Shown one piece after another: positions 22,701 to 37,700 of a stretch of 64,000 bases of DNA (within the stretch, counting starts at the first letter, position 1; each line of letters opens with the position of its first letter). This stretch comes from Notospermus geniculatus (Eukaryota; Nemertea; Pilidiophora; Heteronemertea; Lineidae). The notes under the pieces are model-generated. The model was not told where the DNA came from, ran no database searches, and worked only from the letters and a program-made list of their open reading frames with translations. Location: contig NMRB01000212.1 in NCBI GenBank assembly GCA_002633025.1, positions 152,193 through 216,192 on the forward strand, in the 5' to 3' direction. Made by a program: the position numbers and the translations under genes.

Positions 22701-25700
22701 GACACATTTAGTTAATCAAAAATCCACAAGATGGCTCCCCTAAAACCACAATCTGTGAGAGACCTGACAAGATGCTAGAAGAAGAATGAAATGCTGTGCT
22801 GTACACATCATGGAACCCCTGCAGGAGGTGGAGTATACTGTATAGTCCGACTCAACCTAGAGGTAACATGAAAGGAATTTGAGTTATGCGAGTTATGGGA
22901 AATGTGACATGAACTGTGGTTTCTTAATAGACCCAAATAATCCAAGTGGAGAGGGTCTCTAATAGCCATTGAATGCAGAGTGTTCTAAACCACAAGGCCT
23001 TGCATTTCACTTGTGGTCAATGAATGGTCTATTTCGCATTCCAAACATTCCTTTCATGTTACCTCTAGGTTGAGTCAGACTATACTTTTGTGACAACTGA
23101 ACCTCACCAGTGGCATCACGATAAACTGGCAGAAGAGAACCAGAATAAGTCCAGTCAGCTCCATCTTCAGGAACTTCCACACAACTTTGGCTTCCAGGCG
23201 ACAACCAATGCTGAACATGTTGATGCTGACCATGATGATAATCATGACGTTGAACACTTCATCCAAGTCTGAACGCCTTCGTGTCACTGCCACAGGTACA
23301 GTATGATGTGACACCAACTTCAGAGCATCTTGAGTAACATTGTAACTGAAGGCATAGATTTCAAAAGAAGAACATCCGGGCATGTGCCCCTCAACATATA
23401 TGATGGTGTCGTTCCCAGAGTCAATGCCAGTGATGGGATTTTTTGTGCCAAGTTCTGTGCACAAAGGGGTGCACAGCCTTATCCTGTCTGCAGTCAATAC
23501 CACTTCACCTAATGTAGCCGGTGAATATAACACGTATGTACAGCTCACGTTTGTCACAACTGATGCCACATCTCCTGAGCTAATTTTGACAGCTAAGATG
23601 ATCTTTTCGTCCAAAGTGGTCGGGAAAGAAACAGAGATGTTTTTAACTTCCCCTTCCATTATGACCAATTCCTGTGGCTCCACAGACATCCTAGTGAAAT
23701 TTTCATCAAGCGTTGTCAGAAGGTCTTCCCCTTCGATAAGAGTAGCTGCCAAGTTACACAGTACAGTACTATTTGATGTTCCTTCCCCCTCTGACACAAC
23801 GAATAAAAAAGCACACAACAGTGAAAGAGAGAACCTCACGTCACCTGTCCTTGATTCTTTCATTTCAGCTTTGCCAAGGTCAGAGTCGGTTATTGTTTCC
23901 AAAATTTCTTCATTTGAATGTTAAAAATGTTGTCTCCTGAGTCCAGTGTTTAGGCGAGTCACATCACTGTCCATTTTGATATTGCCCTCTGTACACTGTT
24001 TTGAAACAAATCCGAGATATAATAAAACAGTCACAATTGTTCAGCGTTCTTAAAATCGTGTGTTATTTGGTTTAATGCTGATTTACAGCAGGTATGAGCC
24101 TGTATTCGGCCATTTACAATAGGTTTGTGTGTGGCGAGGGTTTTACATAAAATGTATGAGGGCTCTAATTTTCTCCTTCATTGAGTTGTTTCAAAAGTCA
24201 TTACACATGTATAATCTATAACATGGTCAAAGTTCATATTGTATGTGTACATGTATTGTAAGCTTGTTCTATTTTTGGCCAATGGAAATAACTTATTGTC
24301 TAACTTTTCGAATTTTTTTCCTACATTTATTCATGACTTTGTTGTAGATCTTGATACTCTTTCATGTCTTTACTAACTCCTCTAGATGAGGATTAGTCAG
24401 ACTCTTCGTCTTATGCAAGATTGCACAGGAATCCATACTTTACTCATGTGCCGCTTGTGTGAATGTCCAGCCTGTCAGGGTGGCTGCTGCTGCTGCTGCT
24501 GCTACTCACTTTTGTAGCCAATTCAGACAAAAATGACTTCACCCATTGTGGCAATTGTTCGGAGCCATGGATGTGGATGGTTTCCAGAGATATAAAGAGA
24601 CTGGATTGAGAAAGTACATGTGCAAAGATTGTTTTATTCTTTAAAAAATTGAACTGCTACAAAAGAACTGGGTCTAAAATCCTCCTACATGATGTATGTC
24701 AAAAAAGGTTACAATCCATACAAAAAAACATCAAGTTACGTGTAAGCTCAAACAATTTCCTGCCATTTGTGTCCTCATGACTGCTTGGACCATCTTCAAC
24801 TTCATCTGGCAAATGTGCCACCAAAGCATAGACTGGCAGGCACTAGGCCTAGTTAAGGTGTGGCTCCGTCCAAGTTCGTTCTTGGTTAATGTGTCCTGTA
24901 GTGAATGGCCCGTCAACACTAAGCCCCTACAATATCATTTTGAAAGATCCACTCCTGGTTTGAATTGAAACTGATTGTTCCATTCAACAACGGCTCTTTT
25001 CTTACTCATCTTTATCTTCTACAATTACTGTAGTCGCATCAGAATGCATCTCCAGATTGACCTCACTCCCACTAGTGCCCTCCTCTGTAGCCATTCCCCA
25101 GTTGTCATTGCTGGTTTTGCCGTTGGCCTCAAGGTTTTGTTCAGGGAGACACTTTTCAGTGTCTTCCTTCCTGCTAGCAAAACAGCATCGAATACTGACG
25201 GAAATGATGGCAGCTACAATCAGGGGAAGGTATGAACCAAGAAGGACGATAAATGCCATGAAGTGTCCTAAATCTGCCTCGGGACTGGGTAGAGTCCAGC
25301 AGAAAATGGCCATTGCAAGAACTGGCTGGCATACCCCAGAATTCATTGCAACGGTTTTGATTTGATTCGGTGGTAATCTGAATGCAAAAGCCGTCACCAA
25401 GCCAAAGAAGTATGCCACCCAGCTGAAGAGAAGAGCAGAGAGAGCCAGCCAACCACGACGGATGAAGAAGATGTAAACGTTGGTGTAGAGGCCAAAAGCC
25501 AGGACCGCCACAACGAAGCAAACTGAAACTGGGAAAAGGAAGAACTTGACCATTCGCCAGACTCCTTTGAGGTTGAAGTAGCGGAGGATGAGTCCAAGGG
25601 TGAAGGCTGTTATCAAGATCACTTCCCACACTGCTACATGAGTGACGTAGAGCTGCAACATTGGAATGTTGTCCAGGTACCAGATGAGACCCAGCAGGAA

Positions 25701-28700
25701 GCACAGGAGGGGAGTCGAGCCTGCAAGAAAAAGGATACGTAAGATTTTGAAAAATTTTGTTATTTGCATTTAGCCTCCAGCAACTGGCAGCAAAGGGATG
25801 GCACTTTCTAGAACTCTTGCCTCCAAATGTACTTGATCAGTATAAGAAAATTTCTGCCATCTATGAATGAAGTCACAGTGGGGTGGCTCCTCCTATACCC
25901 TCATATATAGTGCGGGCACAACTTGCATTCTACCATGTCCACAGTGACCTCTACAGCGAAGATGGGCCACGGTGGATGGGCTGTGATTCCTCAATCACCA
26001 GACATGGAAAGACAGGACGGTAAAGATTCATTAACAACCTACCTAATGAGAGGAGTGTGATGATCGTCATGCTCGAGTAGTCAAGAGTGGTGCATCCACC
26101 AATCAGCTTGGTCCAGGGAATGCCCCACCCACCACCAGGGAGGGCTGCTATCGTGATGAACATCAGTGACTCGATCGGGAGGAACGCATTGACGCTGAAG
26201 TCTAATCCGTACGTGAAGCCGAGGATGAAGCAGATGGCCGTCTGGAATTGAAATAGACAAAGGTGGAAAGGAGGTTCTTTTGGGTTTAACAACGCTTGAA
26301 TGGTGACAAACCATATCAGCACAGACTCGATGCTAGCACAATGTGCTGAGCATGTGAGATTGACTTTGAACTGCTGTCATTGGACGTTTTGTCCATTCTC
26401 TTAGCAGTAAGACTTACATACCATAACTGTAGAGTACATGTACATGTATGCAGAGTGGCAGGGATCCATCTTGAACAGCACTACATGTATGTATGCTTTC
26501 GGCCTCCACTTTCTTACAGCATAGTCCAAAGGCGAAGTGACCAGAGGCCTTGAAAGTTCAAGATGGAGCATGAAGTGACCAGAGACCATGACAGTTCAAG
26601 ATGAGGTACACATAATATTGTAACTGCACGGTGAGACATAAAAACATCTTTCTTACCAGTGGCAGGTAGAACATGGGGCAGAACACTCCCAAGACAACAG
26701 CTCTCTTATTCTTTGGAATGAAGTCCCTCATCTTCACCAGGTTTGAACGGCATCCCAACACGAGCATGTTAAAGATGGCCATGACTCCAACAAAATATCC
26801 AAATCCAGTCAACAGAGGGGAAGGTGTCCGTACTACCTTAGCTTGACGAGACAGATGTCCTTCTAACACTTTATCCTGTGCAGATCTCACTCGAAATATC
26901 AAATGTGATATCCCAACAGCGTCTCCCTTCATGAGATATTTGTATTCTCCGTTTCGCGTCATTGGTATTAAAACAGAGTCCTTGAAATCTGGATCTTTTT
27001 GAAGGACAGCCAACTTGACTGCACCAGAGTACGTACTGATGATTTCTACCTTGCATCCCTCCTGTTTCATTGAGTTGAAGCGGAAGGTTCCCACTGTCAG
27101 GTTGTCATGTGTGATGAAAATATCAAATGTGTCCTGAAGCTGTAGTCTGTATGGGCTACACTCGGTGGAATTGCGGTTTTCCAAGTCAGTAACAGGTTTC
27201 GTTGGAGATTGACCCGAGGCCACGACCAGGAAGCCAAAGGCAAGAATCAAGGTGGAGAATCCAGTCATCTTTCTTGGTGGCGATTGCTGACTGCTGCCTA
27301 ATACAAGATCCTCCCGGCAGTTCTTGAAGAACAGTTCTCTGAAGCAAGGACAAGGTCCCCGATTGTGGAAGCTGCGTGTAAATGGTTCAACAGGATGATG
27401 AGATATCCACAGAAGTCCCCGATTGTGGAAGCTGCGTGTAAATGGTTCAACAGGATGATGAGATATCCACAGAAGTCAACAGCTGAGAAGCCAACAGCTT
27501 GTTTGCTATGAATGATCACAGACTGCTCCTTACCGCAGAGTTGATCCTCCAACACAATGATGACAATGCGGAATTCCAATGGGGAACAAAGGACTTCTCG
27601 TCCCTTTTTAGCCTCCAGGAGTTTTAAAAATATCCAAAGCGATTCAGTAAAAAGGGCAGGTATTCACCCAGTGTCATCACCTATTCTTAGCCAGCAGTGT
27701 CCCATCCTATTTCAAGCACTGCTTGGCATGTGAAATTCCTTCCCTCTGATTTGGCTCAGAAAGGGTATACTGATTATCCTTTGTCCCCAGTAACACCACC
27801 TTGTTGTGCATGCCCCCAACATCGCAGCTTAGTTTGTTACACCCACTTTATGTTCCAATATAACCATTTTTTTCATATAGGCCAACAAAATTATTAAGTG
27901 TTTCACTTCTTTGAACGTAAAATACCTCCATATTTGAACAAATGAGAGGATTATTAGCAAGAGTGGGCAAGGTTCTAATGCAGGACCAGGTCGGTGCTCC
28001 CTCTGAAAATTCACTTTGTGGAGCCTACCCTGGCATTTAACCCCCATTCGCATTTATAATTATACCCCCGCCAACGAGTTGGTGGGGGTATACTGTTTTC
28101 CACTCGTCCGTGTGTGCGTTCGTGTGTGCGTTCGTGTGTGCGTGCGTGCGTGCGCCTTTCGGTTTCCGCTCATTTAAGGGCGAACGACTGCAGGGATTGC
28201 TTTCGTTTCGACATGGTAGATTCGTATTGACCATAGGAAAGTTCCTTTCGAAAATCGGACTCGTAGCGGATCCAATATGGCCGCCATGGCTGCCGTATTT
28301 ATTTCNAAAAGGCCTTTTCAGATGATACTCACATTTCCAACAGCTTGAAGTCAAGATGATTGTGTGGAAATGGTCATTTTGTGTCCATCAACAACAGACA
28401 GGCGTCAGGGTGTCTCAGGACTACAGTATGTACATGGTGAACATGAAAATGTTAGTACAGTGCTACATGTACAGGAAAATTGGTGACAATGCAGCCCTAA
28501 TATTCTGGTCTCACTGGGTTAGGTTTCTGTCAGACTTGGGTCCTGCAATTTGATCTGGATGACCAAATTATCAGCACAGGAATTCTGTCTTGTCACTGCT
28601 GATGATTCTATGGTAATGACATTCTTCGCTGTTTCTGCAAACTCAAAGGAATGGAAGATACAATGGCTGTCACAAACATGATTGGAAGATGAAGAATGGA

Positions 28701-31700
28701 GTGATCATTTCGATGGATTGGAGAAGCATTGTCAGAGAGGCTGTGTTTTGCTAGAGTTCATGCTGGAGGGAAAACTAACACTCATGTTATACCCATCGGA
28801 TGTTGCCAGCCAAATATATTGCATTGGATTATCAACAGTTCTGTTTAGGTGCAAATCATACTCCTTTATGATCGAATTCTTACTAAAACACAACCAGGTT
28901 GAAGGGTATTGCTCAAAATCTGTAAAACTATGTTACAATATGTACATCTTAAATTATACATAACTAACAGATCAATTGAAAAAAAATATTTACAAATACA
29001 TACACTGTATACATGACTAGATGGTACACTGTACATAAAGTTACAATAATTTGCATAAACATTACTTGGGATTTGCATATTAATCTGTCAATGTGATTTG
29101 AAAGATTCAGAAACCTATCTCTGATTTCAAGAGATGCGAGAATTCCTTTCCATGAGCAAAAATTCGGCATCAATGTTTCATTTTTACCCGCCAAAATAAA
29201 GCACACTGTGAGAAGAGATTCACAAACATTGGTGAACTCTTGGTTCCAAGATCTACTTATAGGTGGCACCAGCAAAGGTCCAAAGGTTTCCATTTAGCAA
29301 ATAATTCTCAAATATCCTCGTGGTTGGGTTATTATGAAAAAAAAACACAATATATATTTTGAAATGTGAAATTTGCAAATGATACTCTGTGATTCTAAAA
29401 TAACATCCATTCATTTTCGAATGTAAATAGTGCACTCTGTTCTGTTTAATTTCATTTTCACTAAAATAATATGATCTATTTCCATCTATCTTATTCAAGA
29501 AATAACTATGAATAACACCAAGAGCTCATTAAAAGAATAGATATTGAAATATAGCTGTGTCATCTAGATTTACTGGAGAAAACCAACACATTGCTTCACG
29601 TACAACACACTAGAAGAGATCATAATGGTTATGTAAAACTGTGTGTTTGAATCAAAAGTAGAGACAACTGAGCCTGATTTCTTCAATTATACACTTCAAC
29701 AAAATCATGATTTAGCATAACGTTGCTTTGTATATTCACACTGAAGGCCATGACAATTTCAGCTTCTGATTAGCTCTGTATTTATTATACAGACATCTTC
29801 ATAACTATCTTGACTGTTCAGCTTTCGTTGCTGAACAGCAAAACCTGCCTCGTTAAATAAATGGAAAAAATTGAGGCAGAATCTATATTCTTCATTGTAA
29901 AATTTCTGGTTTTTAACGTACATTTCTCTTATCACCACTTCTGGTGGTGGGTTCAATACCTTGTCATCCCCCAATCAACAGCAACTGTCGTTGACAGTGC
30001 AGAGTTTCTCTTGTGCCGTGCAAATCACCCAATACCGCTGATAAAGCTCGACATAGCATTGATGGTCTAGTTCTCAGTCAAATAAACATATATTATGAAA
30101 CTAAACAGTCCATACTAGGTCTAATTCGTGTTTGGTCACTAGGTAAGGGTATAAGTCAGGCTGTGGGCAAAGAGATTCTTTTGACAGTTCAAATCTAGGG
30201 ACTTAAAAACTGTGGTGTGTAGTGGAAATCTGAACTGGTGATATTGAAGGTTCACTAACCTAGTCTTCTACATGTTCTAGGAACTGGTATGATGGAGAAA
30301 CATCAGTCAGAGCCCCTCTAAGTCTTCACCCACAAAATCTACCGGTAGATCAAATTACCACCAACAACTTTGTCTCAAGAAAGAAGGAACTAACAACCTT
30401 TCAAAGGCAAGAATTCACACACAGTTAACACTTTGACAACACATACTGGAAAATGACTAGAAAATGTGTTGAGATCCACCACCTCAAACTTCTAATGAAG
30501 AAAACGAAAAGGTCACTTTATCCACTTGTCACCAGATTGTGACCCTCAATTCACATCTTCTCCAACTCTTCATTGAATAATCCCACAGGTTTTTAGCCAT
30601 CACATTCACGTCCACGTAACGCCAGGATGTGGAGTCGCTAATCTGACATCTCTCATTCAATACTGATATTTGCATATAAAAACCTTATTGGCTCCTTTTC
30701 CGAGGAGCCCTGGGGATACTCAATGGATCACAGACTCGACACTTTCATACAGATCTTCCTGATCCACAGCGACGACAAACGAATTCAAATTGCCATGGTA
30801 ACTGGAATCATGGCATGCGTGTCGTGCTGCCCGCAGTATCAACACACGGCAGATTGAGAAAATACCATAAGTAACCTTGTTGTGACTAAAGAACGGTAAC
30901 TTTCTCGTTGTGATCGCGGAAAGCGTGTCCTTCTTCTTCGTCACTCTCGCCTTCCTCAACCAAGAATGGTGTTGAGAGAGCTGATACCTGTGTGACCTGG
31001 GCGAGACTTGAAGCTATACTGAAGTTACATTCCTTTTCCTTCCTCTGCTGAATGGCGTCCGTGGCAGTCCTGTACACTTTGTAGAGAAGGAACAGAATGA
31101 AGGATGGGATTGGTGTCAGAAAGATACCCCAGATGGGCAAAACTGAGGCAATATCTGCATCCGGTTGAGGTACTGCAAAGCGTAGAATCACGACACAGAT
31201 CATGCAGTTGGTGACGCTTGTCTCTCCCGCCATGGCTTTTGTGGTAGCGGGACTTTGAACAGTGATGATACCTGCCAAGCCACCAAGGACAAACCCACAA
31301 AGTGGAAGCAGGAATGAAGCCAGAGCAGCACTTGTGTCAATAACATTAAACATATACATGTTGATGTGAATGCCCAGAGTGCCAAAAAGGATGCTTGCGA
31401 GCAGCAGTAATGGTTTGATAATCCAATTCAGTAGTGCTTCAGCGGAAGACTGTTTAAAATAACATATGATAGCCCCGATGATTAGCGGACCAACAATTGT
31501 GGCGAGCCAAATCTCAAGCAGTCCGAGTGGGAGGTACTGAATCTTCGGGCCGTTAGGTATGACGTATTGGCTTGTGGCGTAAATCCACAACGGAGCAGTG
31601 CCTACAAAAGACAGAAAAATAAAAATGTCAAATTCCATCTGAGTTAGTATATAGCAAATTACTGGCAGTGGAAAACGGTTGTCTCAATTCTCACCACAAG

Positions 31701-34700
31701 CAGTTGCATGCTGGTGTACACTTCGATGTTTTTTGCTACCGCACCAGAACTCATCAAGCCAGATTACCTCATCCCTCAAATTGACACAATGCTGCAAAAT
31801 GACAACACCTAGTCTAACGATTGGCGCTAATTGCCATCTCTGCTGATGCAGTGACTGCTCCATCATAATAGCTTTTCAACCCCTGCTGGAGATAATTCAT
31901 ACTTTGACCTCGCCAAATGGCAGCTATGAATATTTATTCCATCACGGCATAGGCTCATAAAAAATGACTTATTCACTTGACAAATGACTCTTGAAATGAC
32001 TCGGCATGTGATCCGCTGCTCTATCAGGATCTATGTACGCTCAAATACAGACTTTCATCAAAATGTTTGCAGAGCACTCGAGTTGTGATCCAGAACTAGA
32101 AGTGCCTGTACCTCCTCCATTCCTTTCTGCTGTCAGCACTTAAGATGGTGTGAATGTAAGTGAATAATAGGTCCCTGGTGAAGAAGCAACGTCACTGAAT
32201 CCTGAGGAATCAGTTACTAATGAACTCAGTTTACTATGCAAAACAAGGTGTTGTCCAACTTACCTAATGATATAACAGCAGAGAATACATTTGCTGCCCT
32301 AGAAAGGTTCTGCTCTCCACTCAGCATAAGGTTGAGGATGTGGCCCATACCCCCACCAGGGATGCACGCCATCAGTATCAGGCTTAAGGCGAGTTCAGGA
32401 CTCAGATGCAGTGGTATGGCTAGTGCATAGGCAACCTGGAAGAGAAGATTGCAGACAACTATTCTTGATCAAGTTGCCTGGGTCAGTCGTGCAGATGGTC
32501 CTGGGAATGAAATTTGGGAAGATGTTCGTAGGACGTTTGCCGATCCATCGACTGGCTTCACCTTCCATCCTGTATGGAAAGGATACCAGTCAACTTATGA
32601 TCCGTAAGTCCTGGTGAGGCTGAAGGTCCCTGTGGTCTTGGTTTGTCGACATCCCCAAGAACATGCAGATGGGTTTGAGGAGAAACTCAGGGTTGAGTCG
32701 GCTCATACATCTCAGAGGAAAAGTACAGGTGCCCGGCCTGACATTCCAAGTTTTTGTAGCCTCTATTACTGGTTACTTTGGTTGGTTTTCTCCAGATCCT
32801 GGCCTACCTCAAGAATGAAGCAGGATGCCCAAGCAAGCACTAAGGTTTCAAGGCCAATGTCTACCTTTTAATAGCAACAGCCAGAGCAATCTGCTCATCA
32901 CAATTGCTTTTCCTACCTTGCCAAGGTGTAGAAAGAATACCTGGTAAGTGATGGTAGGTTATTCTATGTGGAGAAACAGCTAGAAGAGTAAACTAAAATC
33001 GTACTCAAGTTGCACATAGCTTCAGCTGCAAGGTACCAATCACATAATTTGCCAGTGAATAGACGATGCCTTGGGCTTGCTTGATGGCCGCTTTGTTGCA
33101 GTGGATAGGTTCCTGCAGCCAATTTGATTCGTCTAGGTCTGCTCAACTCTTATCTACACATAAATAAAATGATGTATTTCTTGATCTATGGCTGCACCGC
33201 CACCAAAAGATTGCTTTTACTGAATTGCTGCTGTACTTTGAGAGGAGGTTCATTTACTTGGTGTGATTTGTATCACTTCAAGCAACTCTTGCACCAAACT
33301 TGACCCACAACATCTTCGAGAATGTTGAAACTAAAGGCCCGTTTACACATGCAACTTTTCATATGCAACTTCATGTAACTTGTTGCATAAACCTGATGAG
33401 ACCAAAAATTTCATCGAAGTTGCATGTGTAAATGGGCATGCAACTTGTTGCAACTAACTACTGCAACTTGTTGCAAAATTAGGATCCAGATCCTATTTTC
33501 TGGTGAAGTTGCAACAAGTTGCACGTCGCTGGCCAATGAGAATACAGCAAAAAATCATGTGACGTCAACTAAAGCCAAAATGGCTGCCAAACAAAGGATT
33601 CCCGCCAAAATTCCTGCAACTTGTTGCGAACTTCTGCAACTTATCGCACTGAATGTTGCAATGTGTAAACGTCACAGGTAGACTGCAACAAGTTGCAGGT
33701 TGCAGCAACTTGCAACTTGGTGCAACCTAGTGTAAACCGCCCTTTTGTCAGTATGGTAACTTTGGGTTGGTTGCAGTTGGCATAAACTCAGTAGCCATCT
33801 GAAGGGGGCAGCATGAGATAATCGGTGGTTCTTAGGGCTGGTTCCCTTTGTCACTGCATTGTACAGGGGAGTGAGGTTGAAGGAGCACTGATTACCTCAG
33901 GATGACCAAAAGGGGAGAGGTTTGAGTACTGAGCTATATAAGCTGAAGGTCCTGGTTTCAGCTCCCAGCAGATGGAACCACTCCCATGGATCTCAAAGGC
34001 TTGTTTCAGCCTTTTGTCCATGACTGTTGCTCTTTCAAGAAAGGGTGGCAGATTGTTTCTTCCATCCTTCACTTTTATCAAGTAAGATATATGTAGAGGT
34101 GACGTGTGTGACTACATGACCAAGAAATGTGCTACTAACATGTCACATAGCCCTTCTTTGATTCAGGCATCAAAATGTGTAGATCAACAATGGGTTACAT
34201 AATCTGTAATGTGGACTTGTATGAAAGGTCTTTGGGAGAGAGTGGTTGGACAGGCGGAACACCAGAGAAATGTGACATGTGTAGGGACCCAATTGTTCTG
34301 TATTGTGGGTGGAGGTGGTGTATAGCCAGAAAATTCAGTTGAGGTAGTTGGACATGGAAGGAGTGTCAGAAGGGTTCCTGGACGTCGTGAAGTTCAGACT
34401 GAGGTCTGGAATATTCTTTGCTGGCCCTTGGAAGTGTAGGAGACGGAACATGTAATGAGGTAGGCCCCTCTTCACCAGATCATGATTGCCTGGTAACAAC
34501 TAACCTTTGGCGGCAGAACAGATCAGTTGCAACTCTGATTAGGCAGCCTTTTTCCCTCAACTGTACTACCATAGGCCTACCAACATGACCAATTAGAACA
34601 GCCTTAGTAAAACCATCACTGGTGCCATGGTCTCCCAAACGTGGAGGTCTTGAAGGCCTGTCTCTCGTCTTCCGGCACACTTCGCTTTAACCTCGCCAAT

Positions 34701-37700
34701 GGCCTGATGTATCATTGATCGACTAACGAGTATTTTTAAGAAGAAGTTCAACATGCAATTCTAAATAAATATTATACTTACTACAGGCATGAAGATGAGT
34801 TGACAGACAAGAGTTGCCACCAGTGCCAGCGGTTTTTTTAAATACTGTTGTAGGGATTCTTTATCACACATACAACCGACACCAAAACTATTGATCATTG
34901 CTAACCCTGCGATCATTATTTCAAATGTTATGTCCACCATCCGTCGTTTTCGAATAGCGATGAGGAAGTAATCCATTTCCGCTATCAGCTGCACCTCACG
35001 GTCCTTGTTCGTGGTATTTTCTGTCAATGATGGAGCCACTAGAGCTTCTCCCTGAGGTTTCAATTTCACTAAATCCATTCTGAAAAATATTTGTAATCTT
35101 CCAACGTGAAGGGCTTCAATGCGGAAATGTTGCATCTCTTCCTCGTCTGTGGCCCACAAGGCGATGCTGTCACAGTTAACGTGCGGTAGGTCGCACCTCC
35201 TGTGGTCGCTTATACGCTTCGGTATGGCCTTGGCGATATTTTCAGTCGTGATGGTGAAACGGAAATAGGTATTGTTATCCATGGGTCTTTCGACATCGTC
35301 ATTGCATGTCACGTTGAAAAATATATGAGCATAGTCATTGACTCTTGTCGGCGACCTGCTTGGCGGGTCGAACTTCAACACGCAGGGTTGTGCCCTCGTT
35401 TCTATGGTTGTCTTAATGTCATCCTCCGGTCGTGCTTCCCTATTGTTACTAGCGTATGCATAGATGTTTAAGGCATTGAAAGATATTAAAACCAAGTAAT
35501 ACGTGTAGAAATAAAACTTATCGTGTAAATTTTGTTGTAGCTCCATTGTAGAAATTCCTATTTACAATATTGACACGACTCCTGAATTAACTGAATCCCT
35601 GAATCCGAAATGTAGACCCTATTCCTCGTAAACGAGACATGTATTCCTCTCCTCAGCACTGCTACTTCTGCTATGGTATCTCCTTCCTTCTGCTAACCTG
35701 TAAAGATAGAACATAAGTCAATATCAGTCTAAGATGAACAGATACTTGTACACGTTGGTGCATGATTTCCAATATATCTGCAGTATAACCAGTCCAATAA
35801 CGATGGTACCAAGTCGGTTTCATTCCAGCCTATGTTGACCGACAGCACATGTACATTGCTGTATATTCCCTACGAGAATCGTACAAACCCTGCAATTAAA
35901 TGTGAAGACATTACAGGAATGTTAGCTGCTTGCTTAAGGCAGGTGGGGTATACTTCTATACAAGCAAGTTTTAGTTGCATGTAAATGCACACATAACCTT
36001 TATTTTTCCTCATCTTTCTCTGGCAGGTGATAGATTATCGAAAACTTACATGATTAACCCCCTGTCAGCGACGGACCTAACGTCAATATATCAGGTACAT
36101 TGAACAGTTTACTTGTCGATAAGCCCCATAAACTCATCAAAGGTTGAATCGGAGGATTGTAAACCTGTATCTGTTTCGCAAGCAAACCATGTTGTGTCAG
36201 AGAATCGATGTTTCTACTGAGCCACCTGGAAAACTGACTGTGACACTGCTGTGTTGGTAAGTGCGGCTGTGTCTCCAGGACAGTGTTGTTGCCCTCTATC
36301 CCCTGTTGTCAGTGACCACAGCTGTGTCTTCAGGACAGACAGTGTTGTTGCCCTTAATTCACTTGTCAGTGACCACAGCTGTGTCTTCAGGACAGACAGT
36401 GTTGTTGCCCTCAATTCACTTGTCAGTGAGCGTAGCTGTGTCTGCAGGACAGACAGTGTTGTTGCCCTCAATTCACTTGTCAGTGAGCGTAGCTGTGTCT
36501 GCAGGACAGACAGTGTCGTTGCCTTCAATCCCATTGTCAATGAGCACAGCTGTGTCTGCAGGACAGACAGTGTTGCTGCCCTCAATCCACTTGTCAGTGA
36601 ATGCAGTGTGTCTGCAAGACAGACAGTGTTGTTTACATATCCTTGTCAGTAAGCGCAGTTGTGTGGTTGGTTTCACCTCATTGGTCACCACATCCAATAT
36701 TTGTTGGTTCGTTTCTATGATATTTTGGATCCAGTTTCATTGAATTTCATAGACTGAATGGCATTTTGATATCATCCTTTGTGACATGATCGATTCAGTG
36801 CTGTGTCCATCGGGATGAAGCTATTGATGCTGCCTTTATTTAGGCAACCAGCAATTCATTACGATAGTCTGTGTTGGGTATGAAGTTGTTCCCAAAGGCA
36901 GACAAGGTTGATAATGCATGACTGTTTGGATGAGGTACTGGGACAACATGGTGTTCAAATTGCAATCAAATAGGAAATGGTGCATTGGGCAGCTTTACAG
37001 AATGCCAGACTGAGTGGGCCTTTCAGCATCTTGGTTAAGACAGTGTCCTTGATAAGTGTCCTTCGTCAGTAGACAGTGCCCCTTGTCAGTAGACACTGTC
37101 CTTGGTTGTCAATAGACAGTGTCCTTGGTTGTCAATAGACAGTGTCCTTGGTGGTCTGTAGACAGTGCCCCTTGTCAACAGACAGGGTACTTGATCAGTG
37201 TTTTGGTCAATGGACAGTGTCCTTGGTGGTAGACAGTGTCCTTGGCGGTCAATAGACAGTGTCCTTGGCGGTTAATAGACAGTGTCCTTGGTGGCCAATA
37301 GACAGTGTCCTTGGCTTGGAGGTTATTACTAATAGACAGTGTCCTTGATAAAATTCCCGTGTCAAGCAGAACCACAGGACAGGTGAATTATGAATTGTCT
37401 TCCCTCATTAGCTGATGGCAGGTGTCCCCACGGTCAATCAGACATGAATATTGTTCTCCATATGCCGTACATTCTGCCTAACACCACATGTAATATGACG
37501 GCATTGATTTTTCCTATATTTGGCTGAGGTAATATGATCTCCATCTGAGACCTGAGGCTCAAGTTAAGAATGTTACACACTGGCAAAACGTTCATCCAAT
37601 TGTTCCAAGTTATGAGAGATTTAACTGGCCAGAGTTTGGGAGTATACTGGTACTTTTTCTTAACTTGGGCGTAATGGAAACGCTGTGCACAGTGAGTGGA

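Noticed and set aside
33880-33990. Another tRNA-derived SINE head
   Set aside because: GGTTTCAGCTCCC resembles a B box and AGCTATATAAGC an A box on the minus strand only loosely; spacing and arm pairing are poor.
36251-36743. Overlapping repeat-protein frames of 133 and 160 codons
   Set aside because: Products of the 57-bp minisatellite. Three frames are open at once and none has flanking coding features.
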